Shown here piece after piece: positions 44,107-53,144 of a stretch of DNA of 64,000 nucleotides (positions are counted from its first letter, which is position 1; the number at the start of each line of letters is the position of its first letter). The position numbers and the translations under genes are program-made. Origin of the DNA: Cohnella sp. OV330 (lineage in GTDB: Bacteria > Bacillota > Bacilli > Paenibacillales > Paenibacillaceae); the NCBI RefSeq assembly GCF_900112065.1, contig NZ_FOKE01000003.1, forward strand, positions 62,001 through 126,000, read 5' to 3'. The notes beneath the pieces were generated by a model that worked only from the letters and a program-made list of their open reading frames with translations, made no database searches and was not told the origin of the DNA.

Positions 44107-47100
44107 GTGATGGTAAAGAATAGGCTTCGCCGCGCACGCCGCGCCATGATCGTCTGGTTAACGGCATTATCCATGCTAATTCCTTTTTCATCCGCATTCG
44201 GCGCCCCGGTATCATCCGCTTCAAGCGCTCAAGCGAATGCGCTCAAAGAGCGCGCGCCCGTCGCGTACATTCCCCAAGTCTCCCATGCGAACGTGCTGAA
44301 TTCGCAGTGGATGGAATATGTGCTGATCGACAATCCCTACGTCGACGCCAACGTAACCAACACGGACTACTACACGATCACCAGCTCGAACGACCCGAAT
44401 TTTTCCGGCAACGGCGTCAAACCGGTGCTGGTGAATTACCGGTATTTTCCCGAGCAGGCGCCTTACAACCCGACCATGTCGGGGAACATCGGGAAGATCC
44501 AGGTCTTCTATCGTGCGTACCTCAAGCTGCCTTCGTCCGTTAAGTTCCAGGAAGGCAAAACCTATACGCTGACGATCGATCCCGCGGTCGCGAACGTCGG
44601 CGCGCTGAATTTTACGTTCAGCCTGAGCGAGCCGAACCTGATGATTCATACGAACCAGGTCGGCTACCCGGCGGAAGGGAAAAAGGTCGCTTACCTGAAC
44701 CAATGGACCGGGCAGGGAAGCCTCGACTTCAGCGGCTACCCGAAGTTTTATATCGTGGCGGGGAGCGATACGACCAGCGTCGGCAAAAGCGTCTACAGCG
44801 GCGACATCCTCCCGCAGCGGGACGAGAAAACCGGCCAAATCGTCACGGACAGGTGGACGAAAAGCGTGATCTACGAGATGGACTTCAGCACGTTGAAGGC
44901 CGAAGGAACCTACCGTCTCTACATCCCGGGCATCGGCGTGTCCTATCCGTTCAAGATCGACAGCCTGATCTACAAGGACGAGATCGCGTATACGATCACC
45001 CGCGCCTTGTATTTGCAGCGCGACGGGGACTACGGAATCGACTATGACAATCACACGGCCTCGGAGTATACGCATTGGGATCGGCCGCCTTCGCACATGG
45101 ACGACGCGATCGACCAGGCCGAATTCATCGACAACGGCGGAGACCTGGAAAAAGCGCGGGTCGACCTTACCGGCGGTCACATGGATGCCGGCGACCGGGG
45201 GAAATATCCGTACAACTCCGCCTATGTCGGCATCGACATGCTGCTCGGCGCCAAGTATTTCCCCGAACAGATCAAGGCGCTGGGAGAATCGCTGCAGATC
45301 CCGGAATCGGGCAACGGCGTGCCCGACTATCTGGACGAACTGGCGTACGAGCTCGACTGGTTGACCAAAGCGATCAATAATACGACCACCGACGGGACCC
45401 TGGCGAACTACCTGCGGCCGCAGACGCCCGGCAAGCCCGACGAAGGGACGTATGAAACCGGATCGCCGCTCACGGGCGCCACGAACCGGTTCTTCTACAA
45501 CCGGACGCAGGGTCCGAACGTCGCGGAGACGCTGTTCGCCGCGGGCGTGCTGGCCCAGGCCTACAATACGCCGTTGATGCAGGAGTACCTCGCAGGCAAA
45601 TCAAACGGCTATCTAAAGGCGGCGATTCGGGCGTACAACGGCTTCAAAAAGCATTACTACGATAACCAGGAGGATCCGAGACATAAAACGGATCTCGACG
45701 CGCTCACAACGAATACCTATTACGATGTCAGCCAGGAAGGGATCCCTCATCCGTGGTCCAACGAGATGCTGCTGGCGGCCAGCGCGCTGCTCGTTGCCAT
45801 GGGGGACAACGATTACGTGGAGGATCCGAGCGTTCCCGGCAGCCGGATCACCGCGGAGGAGCTGCTGCACCAGATCCAGGAGGATATGCCCAAAAGGCCG
45901 ACCCAGTACGACACGTTCAAGCGCTACACCTGGGTACTCGACCGCGCTTGGCTGGGCGTATTCGTCTCCATGTACGAAAACCCGCGCGTAACGGCGGAAC
46001 AAAGACAGTGGGCTTATAACTGCATCATCGACTTCGTCGACAGGGAGATGAAGCACGAAACCCCGTTCGGCGCGTCGACGCAGGATGAAGGTTTCCCGGA
46101 CAAGATCGGCTGGCGGTTCACGAGCTCGACGCTGATGCCGATCATCGTCGGCTACGGCCTCACCGGCGACCAGAAATACCTGGATCGCATTCAACAGACC
46201 TGGGACTACACGCTGGGCAGCAATGCCGTCAGCCGCTCGTTCATCACGGGACTGGGCGATCCGCAGCGCGAGCCGCGGTGGTTCGTGCACGAGATTAACC
46301 AGTATCAGTGGGTCCAGGAGCAGAAGCAGCAGGGCAACGGCTGGATCGAGCCGCCGCCGGGACTGCCGAACTCGGACATTCAGAGCGCCAAGTATCCGTC
46401 CTGGTTCAGCGATACGTGGAATACGGACGCGAAAACGAAAGCATTTCCGAGATACGAAGACCACGCGGTCATGTATCGCTATACGGATTCCTGGAACACG
46501 CAAAACGAATTCTCGGTCAACATCCTGTCGGCCAACGCCGCGAGCATGCTGCCGCTCATTCCGGTGGAGACGCGCACGCTTAGCGTCGAATCGGTCTACG
46601 GAGACGTCCTGCCCGCAGGCGGAACGTACACGAAGGGCATGCAGCTGAACCTGACGGCCAAAGGACACGTCGGCTACAAGTTCACGCATTGGAGCGGCGA
46701 TATCGGCAGCGCCGACAGCACCGCCAGCTCGATCCAGGTCACGATGGACACCAATCGCGAGATCGTGGCGAATTATGAAGAGGTAGAGGTGCGCACGCTC
46801 GCGGCCACTGCCACGGAAGGCGGCACGGTGAAGCTGGACCATGCGGACGGCAAATACAGCGACGGCGACGTCGCCAACCTGACCGCCGTGCCGGCGTACG
46901 GCTACAAGTTCGTCCATTGGGAAGGCGCGTTGACGAGCGACGATCCGACCGGGCAGGTGACGATGACGAGCGATAGCAGCGTCCACGCCGTGTTCGCGGA
47001 GCTGCCGCGCCACGCGCTGACGACCGCGGCGGACCCGGTTCAAGGTTCGGTGAAGGTTAATCCCTCCAAGCCGAACTATGTCCATGGCGACGAGGTCATC

Positions 47101-50019
47101 CTGACGGCCGTCGACAAATTCGGTTACCGCTTCGACAACTGGACCGAAGTGAACAACGAAACCGAAGCGGAAAAGACGTATCCGGATAACCCTGCGACCG
47201 TGGTCGTCGACGCGCCGAAGCTGGTAACGGCCAACTTCATCAAAGTGCCGGAATACGCGCTCGACGTCGAGACGCAGGAAGGCGGCACGTTCAAGGCAAC
47301 CGCCGACCGCCCGGCGAACGTATCCGGCAAGCTCTACGAAGCAGGCACCAAAGCGACGTTGACCGCCGTAGCCGAGCCCGGCTATCTGTTCACGGGCTGG
47401 ACCGGCGACATCACGAGCAGCGCCAATCCGCTCGAGGTGACGATGGACGGCAACAAGGCGGTCACGGCGAACTTCAAGCCGGCCAACGCCTTGATGAGCG
47501 TGGATATCTCGCCGCCGGGAACGCCTGGCGCCACTTCGGTCAGCGGCGGCGTTTATACGCTGACGACGACCGGCAACCAATTCGCGCAAGCGCCCGACAG
47601 CTTCCGGTATATGCTGCGGCCGGGACTCAAGGGCAACGCCGTATTTACCGCGAAGCTCGATTCGCTGACTGCGAGCGGCAAAGCCGCCGATGCCGTAGCC
47701 GGCATTCAGATTCGCTCTTCTCTCGCGAGCGGCGCCCAATACGCCGCCATCCTGGTGAAGGACGGCAAGGTGATCGTGCAGTCCAGAAAAGGCGGCGACT
47801 GGTACAGCACGGACAAGACGATCGAAGCAGTATCGACGCCGGTCTGGCTGCGGATCGAGCGGACCATTAACCGCGACCTCACGATGTCCTGGTCGACGGA
47901 CGGCGTCACGTGGAAGGACCCTATCAAGGTCACGATCTGGGATTGGGACAATGCCAACCTGGAGCTCACGATCGGCTTGTTCGCATCCGCGGGTCCGGCA
48001 GGCGGCACGGCAACCGCGCAGTTCAGCCACGTCAGCTGGCCGGATATGCGCACGCTGGCCGTGAACGCGAACGGACACGGCGCGGTATCGGCGGCGTCCG
48101 GCCTATACGTGGCCGACTCCAAGGTGAAGTTAACCGCGCTGCCGGAACTGAATTACACGTTCACGGGATGGTCGGGCGCGCTGGAGGGCAGAGTGAACCC
48201 CGCCTACTTGAAGATGGACGGCGACAAAACGGTCACGGCTACCTTCGATGTCATGCCGGAGGTGTGCAAGTTGACCGTGCAGCAGACGACGGGCGGTACG
48301 ATCGAGATCGAGGATCCCTCGGCCGACGGCGGTTATGCGCCTTACACCGTGGTCAAGATTCAAGCAAAGCCGGCTCTCGGATACCGCTTCGTGCACTGGG
48401 AAGGAGACCTGATCGGGACGACGTCGGATACCGTCAATTTGATCATGGACGGCCACAAAACGATATCGGCCAAGTTCGCGGCATACAAGGACGCGGATAT
48501 CGGTACGACGTACGCGGGCGCCACGACGGACGATACGGACGGCGTCACGATCAAGGCATCCGGCTCGACCGTCTGGGGAAGCAGCGATAGCTTCAGGTAC
48601 ACCTACGAGGACAACCTGAGCGGAGACGGCGCGATCGTGGCCAAGGTGAACGAGTTCGCGGCGACGGCAGGCGATGCCCGGGCGGGCGTCATGATGCGGC
48701 AGAGCACGGCCGCGAACAGTAACTACCAAGGCATTTTCATATCCAAGGATCGCAAAGTGTACAGCCAGTACCGGGACGGGTCGTACGTCATCCGTGAATA
48801 TCTCTCGGACGAACCCGTTACCGGCCCCGTATGGCTGAAGGTTGAAAAGACGGGGACGAGCTTGAAGACCTACAGCTCGAACGACGGCACGAACTGGACG
48901 CAGCGCGGCTCGCGGACGATCGCTTCCTTCAACGGGGCGTACACGGCCGGGCTGGCCGTAACGGCCGGCCAGGACGGCAAATTCGTCACCGCGCGATTCG
49001 GGCAAGTCGACTGGCCTGCGATACCTTCGTATACGCTGCATACCGAAGCCGTTAACGGGACCGTATCCGCGTCGCCTTCGGTTCCCGCCTATCCGGCAGG
49101 CTATGCCCTGACTTTGCAGGCAACTCCCGCCGAAGGCTATGTCTTCACCGGCTGGAGCGGCGACCTGAGCGGCAATGCCAACCCGGCGACCGTGACGATG
49201 ACCGGGAACAAGAACATCACGGCCAACTTTAGAAACGCCTCCGACGTCTACACGCTTACGACCGACGCGGTAAACGGCACGATCCAGCGAGGACCGGACC
49301 AGGCCGGCTATGCGGCCGGCGCCTCGGTTGCGTTGACCGCGGTACCTGCCCAGGGTTATGCGTTCATCGGTTGGAGCGGCGGCGGCCTGAGCGGCAGCGC
49401 GAATCCGGTCACCGTGATCATGGATGGAAACAAGACCGTCACCGCTAGGTTCGTCGAGATCAAAACGCCTGTCGAAGCGGAAATCGATACGGCGATCGCC
49501 GGTTCGACTTCGCAGTCCGGCGCGTCCGTGACGATGACGGCGGCCGGCACCAGCATTTGGGGGCAGACCGACAAGTTCCGCTACGCGTACCTCGGCGGTC
49601 TGCAAGGCGACGCTACGATCGTCGCCAAGGTCGCAAGCGTGAGCGTACCCGGCGGGAGAGTCAACTCGGACACCAAAGTCGGTGTGATGATTCGCCAGAG
49701 TACGGCAGCCAATAGCGCCTTCCAAGGCATTTTCACCGTCGGCGGAACCGAGGTCAGCAGCATCTATCGCGACCAGACGAATAATTGGGCATCCAAAAAT
49801 ACGGACAGTACGACGACAAACACGTGGCCGATCTGGCTCAAAGTCGAAAAGATCGGCAACGTCGTGAAGACGTACACTTCGGTCGACGGCGAAGCCTGGA
49901 CCGTAAGAAGCACGCGAACGATCAACTTCACGGGGGCCTTTACGGCTGGTTTGGCCGTGTCCTCGGGCACGGAAGGCAAGCTGGCGGAAGTCGCCTTCGA
50001 CACGGTCATTTGGCCGTAA
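44107..50019 (+). CDS. Giant secreted GH9 glycosidase with eight InlB-type repeats and three beta-sandwich modules
   Basis: A 1970-residue exported enzyme. A signal peptide (IVWLTALSMLIPFSSAFGA) is followed by a CelD-type Ig domain (LMIHTNQVGYPAEGKK region) and a GH9 catalytic domain, about residues 280-815, with the base/nucleophile-region motif DAGD (360-363) and the acid Glu801 (SWNTQNEFSVNIL). After this come divergent InlB B-type repeats (YKFTHWSGD, YLFTGWTGD) in blocks of four, two and two, each block followed by a module of roughly 175-190 residues resembling DUF1349-type beta-sandwiches (VAGIQIRSSLASGAQY; AGVMMRQSTAANSNYQ; VGVMIRQSTAANSAFQ). No SLH or sorting signal is present. GH9 members are mostly endoglucanases, but other beta-glycosidases exist. 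GTG 44107 or ATG 44110 may be the start; GAGGAGG at 44093-44099 suits GTG slightly better. Confidence 0.9.
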   Translation: MMVKNRLRRARRAMIVWLTALSMLIPFSSAFGAPVSSASSAQANALKERAPVAYIPQVSHANVLNSQWMEYVLIDNPYVDANVTNTDYYTITSSNDPNFSGNGVKPVLVNYRYFPEQAPYNPTMSGNIGKIQVFYRAYLKLPSSVKFQEGKTYTLTIDPAVANVGALNFTFSLSEPNLMIHTNQVGYPAEGKKVAYLNQWTGQGSLDFSGYPKFYIVAGSDTTSVGKSVYSGDILPQRDEKTGQIVTDRWTKSVIYEMDFSTLKAEGTYRLYIPGIGVSYPFKIDSLIYKDEIAYTITRALYLQRDGDYGIDYDNHTASEYTHWDRPPSHMDDAIDQAEFIDNGGDLEKARVDLTGGHMDAGDRGKYPYNSAYVGIDMLLGAKYFPEQIKALGESLQIPESGNGVPDYLDELAYELDWLTKAINNTTTDGTLANYLRPQTPGKPDEGTYETGSPLTGATNRFFYNRTQGPNVAETLFAAGVLAQAYNTPLMQEYLAGKSNGYLKAAIRAYNGFKKHYYDNQEDPRHKTDLDALTTNTYYDVSQEGIPHPWSNEMLLAASALLVAMGDNDYVEDPSVPGSRITAEELLHQIQEDMPKRPTQYDTFKRYTWVLDRAWLGVFVSMYENPRVTAEQRQWAYNCIIDFVDREMKHETPFGASTQDEGFPDKIGWRFTSSTLMPIIVGYGLTGDQKYLDRIQQTWDYTLGSNAVSRSFITGLGDPQREPRWFVHEINQYQWVQEQKQQGNGWIEPPPGLPNSDIQSAKYPSWFSDTWNTDAKTKAFPRYEDHAVMYRYTDSWNTQNEFSVNILSANAASMLPLIPVETRTLSVESVYGDVLPAGGTYTKGMQLNLTAKGHVGYKFTHWSGDIGSADSTASSIQVTMDTNREIVANYEEVEVRTLAATATEGGTVKLDHADGKYSDGDVANLTAVPAYGYKFVHWEGALTSDDPTGQVTMTSDSSVHAVFAELPRHALTTAADPVQGSVKVNPSKPNYVHGDEVILTAVDKFGYRFDNWTEVNNETEAEKTYPDNPATVVVDAPKLVTANFIKVPEYALDVETQEGGTFKATADRPANVSGKLYEAGTKATLTAVAEPGYLFTGWTGDITSSANPLEVTMDGNKAVTANFKPANALMSVDISPPGTPGATSVSGGVYTLTTTGNQFAQAPDSFRYMLRPGLKGNAVFTAKLDSLTASGKAADAVAGIQIRSSLASGAQYAAILVKDGKVIVQSRKGGDWYSTDKTIEAVSTPVWLRIERTINRDLTMSWSTDGVTWKDPIKVTIWDWDNANLELTIGLFASAGPAGGTATAQFSHVSWPDMRTLAVNANGHGAVSAASGLYVADSKVKLTALPELNYTFTGWSGALEGRVNPAYLKMDGDKTVTATFDVMPEVCKLTVQQTTGGTIEIEDPSADGGYAPYTVVKIQAKPALGYRFVHWEGDLIGTTSDTVNLIMDGHKTISAKFAAYKDADIGTTYAGATTDDTDGVTIKASGSTVWGSSDSFRYTYEDNLSGDGAIVAKVNEFAATAGDARAGVMMRQSTAANSNYQGIFISKDRKVYSQYRDGSYVIREYLSDEPVTGPVWLKVEKTGTSLKTYSSNDGTNWTQRGSRTIASFNGAYTAGLAVTAGQDGKFVTARFGQVDWPAIPSYTLHTEAVNGTVSASPSVPAYPAGYALTLQATPAEGYVFTGWSGDLSGNANPATVTMTGNKNITANFRNASDVYTLTTDAVNGTIQRGPDQAGYAAGASVALTAVPAQGYAFIGWSGGGLSGSANPVTVIMDGNKTVTARFVEIKTPVEAEIDTAIAGSTSQSGASVTMTAAGTSIWGQTDKFRYAYLGGLQGDATIVAKVASVSVPGGRVNSDTKVGVMIRQSTAANSAFQGIFTVGGTEVSSIYRDQTNNWASKNTDSTTTNTWPIWLKVEKIGNVVKTYTSVDGEAWTVRSTRTINFTGAFTAGLAVSSGTEGKLAEVAFDTVIWP

Positions 50020-50040
50020 GCGTTAAGCAAAACCGTTCCG

Positions 50041-50087
50041 ACAAGCTGGCTCCGGCCCCGTGCCGGGGTCGGCTTGTTCCTTCATTT
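50041..50087 (+). terminator. Hairpin after the GH9 gene (probable terminator)
   Basis: ACAAGC/GCTTGT outer arms and a CCGGCCCC/GGGGTCGG inner stem with a bulge; followed by TCCTTCATTT, a poor T-run. It lies 22 bases after the stop. Confidence 0.6.
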
Positions 50088-50101
50088 GCAAGTATATAAA
50101 A

Positions 50102-50128
50102 GAATGAGACTTATAGTCCGTCGACTCC
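50102..50128 (+). repeat. Copy 2 of the dispersed 27-bp element
   Basis: Reads GAATGAGACTTATAGTCCGT then CGACTCC. It lies 34 bases before the start of the XRE regulator gene; a GATTAA block follows 27 bases after the AGTCCG core, the same distance as in copy 3. Confidence 0.75.
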
Positions 50129-50161
50129 GCGGCGAGAAACGGATTAACATGGAGGTAGTGC

Positions 50162-50863
50162 ATGGGAATTTGTACCGAAGGAAGTTGTCCAATGAGTGTA
50201 TTAGAAGATTTCGGTTTGCGCCTGAAGGAGCTGCGGCTTCGGTCGAACATGTCGCAGGACATGCTCGCCGCCCGCTCGGGACTCGATCGCACCTATATCG
50301 GCGGCGTCGAGCGCGGCGTTCGCAATATTTCGCTCAAAAACATCGAGCTGCTGTGCAATACGCTGGACGTCGACATTAGCTATTTTTTCCTTCACGAGCG
50401 CTTTTCCCTGCATTCGGCGTCTTTGAAAAAGGAGCTGGAGCGGCCGCTCCGGGATCGCTTCAACTATCGCGTCGACCCCGCGCACAATGTCATCGCTTGG
50501 CAAGTCACCGGCGGGATCAGCCAGGACGAGATCAAGCAAATCGTCGCCGATCTCAAAAGCGCCTGCCTGCGGCTCGTCTCCGGCAAAGTCAAACTGCTGA
50601 TCGATAACCGGAAAATGATGATTCACGGACAACCGATCGTGTTCCAGCATGAAGTCAAGGAGAAGTGGGAGGAGCTGCAGCGATGGTTTCTGCCCCATTG
50701 CGAGCAAGTCATCGTCCTGTGCAACTCCAAGCTGATGCAAAACCAAATGAACCGGCTGGCCAAACGTAGCGGAATCATCGCCGTACAGAAGAGCCTGTTC
50801 GCCGAGGGCGAAGACTGGCTGAACGAAGACGTCGACCCCTGCGCGCTATTCGAGGCGCGTTAA
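50162..50863 (+). CDS. XRE-family regulator with a C-terminal STAS-like domain
   Basis: A 233-residue protein. After ten leader residues, a Cro/CI-type helix-turn-helix (LRLKELRLRSNMSQDMLAA, then SGLDRTYIGGVERG) occupies residues about 15-75. The remaining 150 residues (VIAWQVTGGISQDEIKQI, KVKLLIDNRKMMIHGQP, QVIVLCNSKLMQNQ) have the alternating strand-helix pattern of SpoIIAA/STAS-like domains. Two starts are possible: ATG 50162 with GGAGGT 5 bases before, or ATG 50192 with GAAGGAAG; the first is kept. It lies between repeat copy 2 and the P450 gene and may regulate the latter. Confidence 0.8.
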   Translation: MGICTEGSCPMSVLEDFGLRLKELRLRSNMSQDMLAARSGLDRTYIGGVERGVRNISLKNIELLCNTLDVDISYFFLHERFSLHSASLKKELERPLRDRFNYRVDPAHNVIAWQVTGGISQDEIKQIVADLKSACLRLVSGKVKLLIDNRKMMIHGQPIVFQHEVKEKWEELQRWFLPHCEQVIVLCNSKLMQNQMNRLAKRSGIIAVQKSLFAEGEDWLNEDVDPCALFEAR

Positions 50864-50905
50864 GCCCGAACATTCACGCTGTACGATTGAAAAAGGAGAG
50901 TAATT

Positions 50906-52257
50906 ATGAGCGCTTCACAAGCTTTAATCGAACCTAAAGGACCGAAAGGTTCCTGGATTGCCGGCAATCTGATGGAATACCGGAAAGATCCGCTCGGATT
51001 TTTGACGGAGCTGCAAACGAAATACGGAGGCGTCGTCAAAATCAGGTTCGGTCCGCAAAAAATGTACGTCATTTACGACCCGATGCTGCTGAGGGAACTG
51101 TTGATTACCAAACAAGATCAATTTATCAAGTAAAGGCCTTTCAAGAAGCGAGGCTGTTCGTCGGGGACGGCGTGGCGACCAGCACGGGCGAAAAGCATAA
51201 ACGGGTCAGGAAGTTGATCCAGCCGCACTTCACCCGGGCGCATGTGCATCTCTACGCCGAGCAAATGGCGGACATCGTGGACAGGGAGCTGCGTACGTGG
51301 AAACCGGGAGAACACCGCCTGCTCACCGACGACATCTCGAATATTACCTTCGCGATTATCGCCAAGACGCTTTTCAGCTTGGACGGCCATGAACATTCGC
51401 GGTCGATACGAGAGCCGTACGAGCTCATCAACCGGATGTGCGCCGAGCGGATGCGCTCGCTCGTCTCGGTGCCGCTCTTCGTCGGGACCGCTAAAAATAA
51501 AGCTTACAAGTCCGCGCTCGAAGCGCTGGATCGCGCCGTCTACGAGATCATCAAGCAGCGTAGAGCGAACCCCGCGATCGGCGAAGGCGATCTGCTCTCC
51601 GTGCTGCTCTCGTCCAAGGATGATCAAGGGAACGGCATGACCGACCAGGAACTCCGCGACGAGCTGATGATCATGTTCATCGCCGGGCACGAGACGTCCG
51701 CCAATGCGCTGTCCTGGGCATTCTCGTACATTTTGAAGCAGCCGGAGGTCGAGCGGAAGCTATACGAAGAGTGGGATCGGGTCCTGCAAGGCGAGGCGCC
51801 TACGGATGCCGATTATATGAAGCTCACCTACACGCAAAACGTATTATGGGAAGCCATGCGGCTTCGCTCCCCCAGCTTCTTCACCGGACGTTCCGCGATC
51901 AGCGACGTAGAGCTTGGTCCGATCAAGATTAAAAAGGGACAATCCGTCCTGTTCAGCCCTTATGCGATCCACCACAATCCGGCCTATTTTCCGAATCCCG
52001 AGTCTTTTATCCCGGAGCGGTTCGAAAACGACTTCGTCAAGCGAATCCCGCAGTTTTCCTATATCCCGTTCGGCGGCGGACCGAGAGGATGCATCGGCAA
52101 CCACTTCGCCATGCTGGAAATGGTCATCGCCTTGTGCATGATCGGCCAACGCTACCGGCTGCAGTTAAAAGCGGGGCATCCGCCCATCGAGATGGAGCCG
52201 CTCATGACGCTGCGTCCCAAAGACGGCATCGAAGTGCTGGTAGGAAGCCGTAAATAA
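50906..52257 (+). pseudogene. Cytochrome P450 interrupted by a one-base frameshift
   Basis: The frame from ATG 50906 codes for a P450 N-terminus (KGSWIAGNLMEYRKDPLGFL, KTKYGG-like LQTKYGGVVKIRFGP) and stops at TAA 51131-51133. The sequence continues in the next frame from GTA 51130 (VKAFQEARLFVGDGVATS), exactly as P450s read after QFIK, and runs to 52257 with all key motifs: I-helix FIAGHETSANALSW, ExxR (EAMRLRSP) and haem loop FSYIPFGGGPRGCIGNH with the cysteine ligand. Losing one base near 51130 accounts for it. Without repair no haem protein is made. I see no slippery heptamer, so programmed shifting is unlikely. An AAAGGAG site precedes the start. Confidence 0.88.
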
Positions 52258-52289
52258 CCAATAAGTAACCGCCAATAAGGATAGAGCGC

Positions 52290-52315
52290 GGCCATCCGGC
52301 GTCGGATGGCCTCTT
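52290..52315 (+). terminator. Rho-independent terminator after the P450 gene
   Basis: A perfect 9-bp stem (GGCCATCCG at 52290-52298, CGGATGGCC at 52303-52311), loop GCGT, tail TCTTT. Confidence 0.85.
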
Positions 52316-52340
52316 TAACGTATTTCGGCCTTGCGTTCGG

Positions 52341-52598
52341 TTAGCGAAGGGCGTGCAAGACCATTTGCTTCCCGATCCCTTTTCCCTGCCATTTTTCCGC
52401 AACGGCAACGTTCACTAACTCAACCGTCTCCGGCCTCGTAGGAAGAAGGACGTAGGTTCCGATCATTTGACCTTCCCTTTCGGCAACGAAGCAATCTCCT
52501 CGCTTTACGTATGCCATGACGATGCTTGGGGAGGGGTCTGCCAGCAGCAAGAGGTCCATGGGACACGCTTCGCCTTGATCTAATTTTCTGATGTTCAC
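52341..52598 (-). pseudogene. 3'-truncated GNAT acetyltransferase
   Basis: From GTG 52598 (AAGGAG about 7 bases before) the frame codes for 85 residues: a GNAT N-terminus (VNIRKLDQGEACPMDLLLL), strand VAERE-type segment FVAEREGQMIGTYVLLP, and the acetyl-CoA loop EKWQGKGIGKQMVLHAL. It then stops right after helix 3 begins, where family members go on for another 45-60 residues. The stop lies near the P450 terminator. The product would lack half the acetyl-CoA site, so it is read as a remnant. It is divergent from the LysR stump. Confidence 0.7.
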
Positions 52599-52667
52599 GC
52601 GATGCTCCTTTAGGGTCGGCTCAAAGACCGTTATTCGATATCTTCGCTTGAGCGGGAGGATGCAGCC

Positions 52668-52994
52668 TTGGAGATCAAACAATTGACGACCATCCAAATG
52701 ATACTGAATAAGGGAAGTTTTTTAAAGGCGGCCGAATCGCTCGGGTACGCGCCATCTACGATATCCTTGCATATTCAGCAGCTGGAAGCGTACCTTGGCA
52801 TCCGTTTGTTCGAAAAACGGGGCCGCAGCATGGCGCTGACGACGGAGGGGCAAGTTTTCTGGGAAAACGAAAGGCATTTGCTAGAGCAATTTACCCAGTT
52901 AAAGGATCATACCCTATCGGAGCTCTCAAAAACGATACAAGGCCACGAGATGGCGATCGCGGTCGTGGCTTGGAAAGGAAACGCTATCTATTAA
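52668..52994 (+). pseudogene. 5' stump of a LysR-family regulator
   Basis: A frame of 108 residues with a full LysR helix-turn-helix (EIKQLTTIQMILNKGSFLKA, AAESLGYAPSTISLHIQQLE, LGIRLFEKRGRSMALT). LysR proteins are about 300 residues; the effector domain is missing. The frame ends (GNAIY, stop) at the left edge of repeat copy 3, so the gene was cut close to that element. TTG 52668 with GGGAGG 7 bases before it is the start. Confidence 0.8.
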
Positions 52995-53020
52995 AATGAT
53001 ACTCATAGTCCGTCGACTCC
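52994..53020 (+). repeat. Copy 3 of the dispersed 27-bp element
   Basis: Reads AAATGATACTCATAGTCCGT then CGACTCC, differing from copy 2 at three positions (52994 A for G, 53000 T for G, 53004 C for T). Its left edge overlaps the stop of the truncated LysR gene; the stalk-domain gene starts about 125 bases downstream. GATTAA follows 27 bases after the AGTCCG core. Confidence 0.75.
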
Positions 53021-53144
53021 TCCCAATATCTGCGATTAAATGGAAAGGCGGCTTAGGAATGCACGCATGAGAGAATATCGATTATGAGTCTATCGGTGAC
53101 TTCGTTTAAGCCTAATCTATGGGATAAGGGAGCGTATTTTTAAA

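Noticed and set aside
51128-51135. Programmed -1 frameshifting in the P450 gene
   Set aside because: No X XXY YYZ slippery site is present and no pseudoknot-like structure is evident downstream; P450s are not known to use it.
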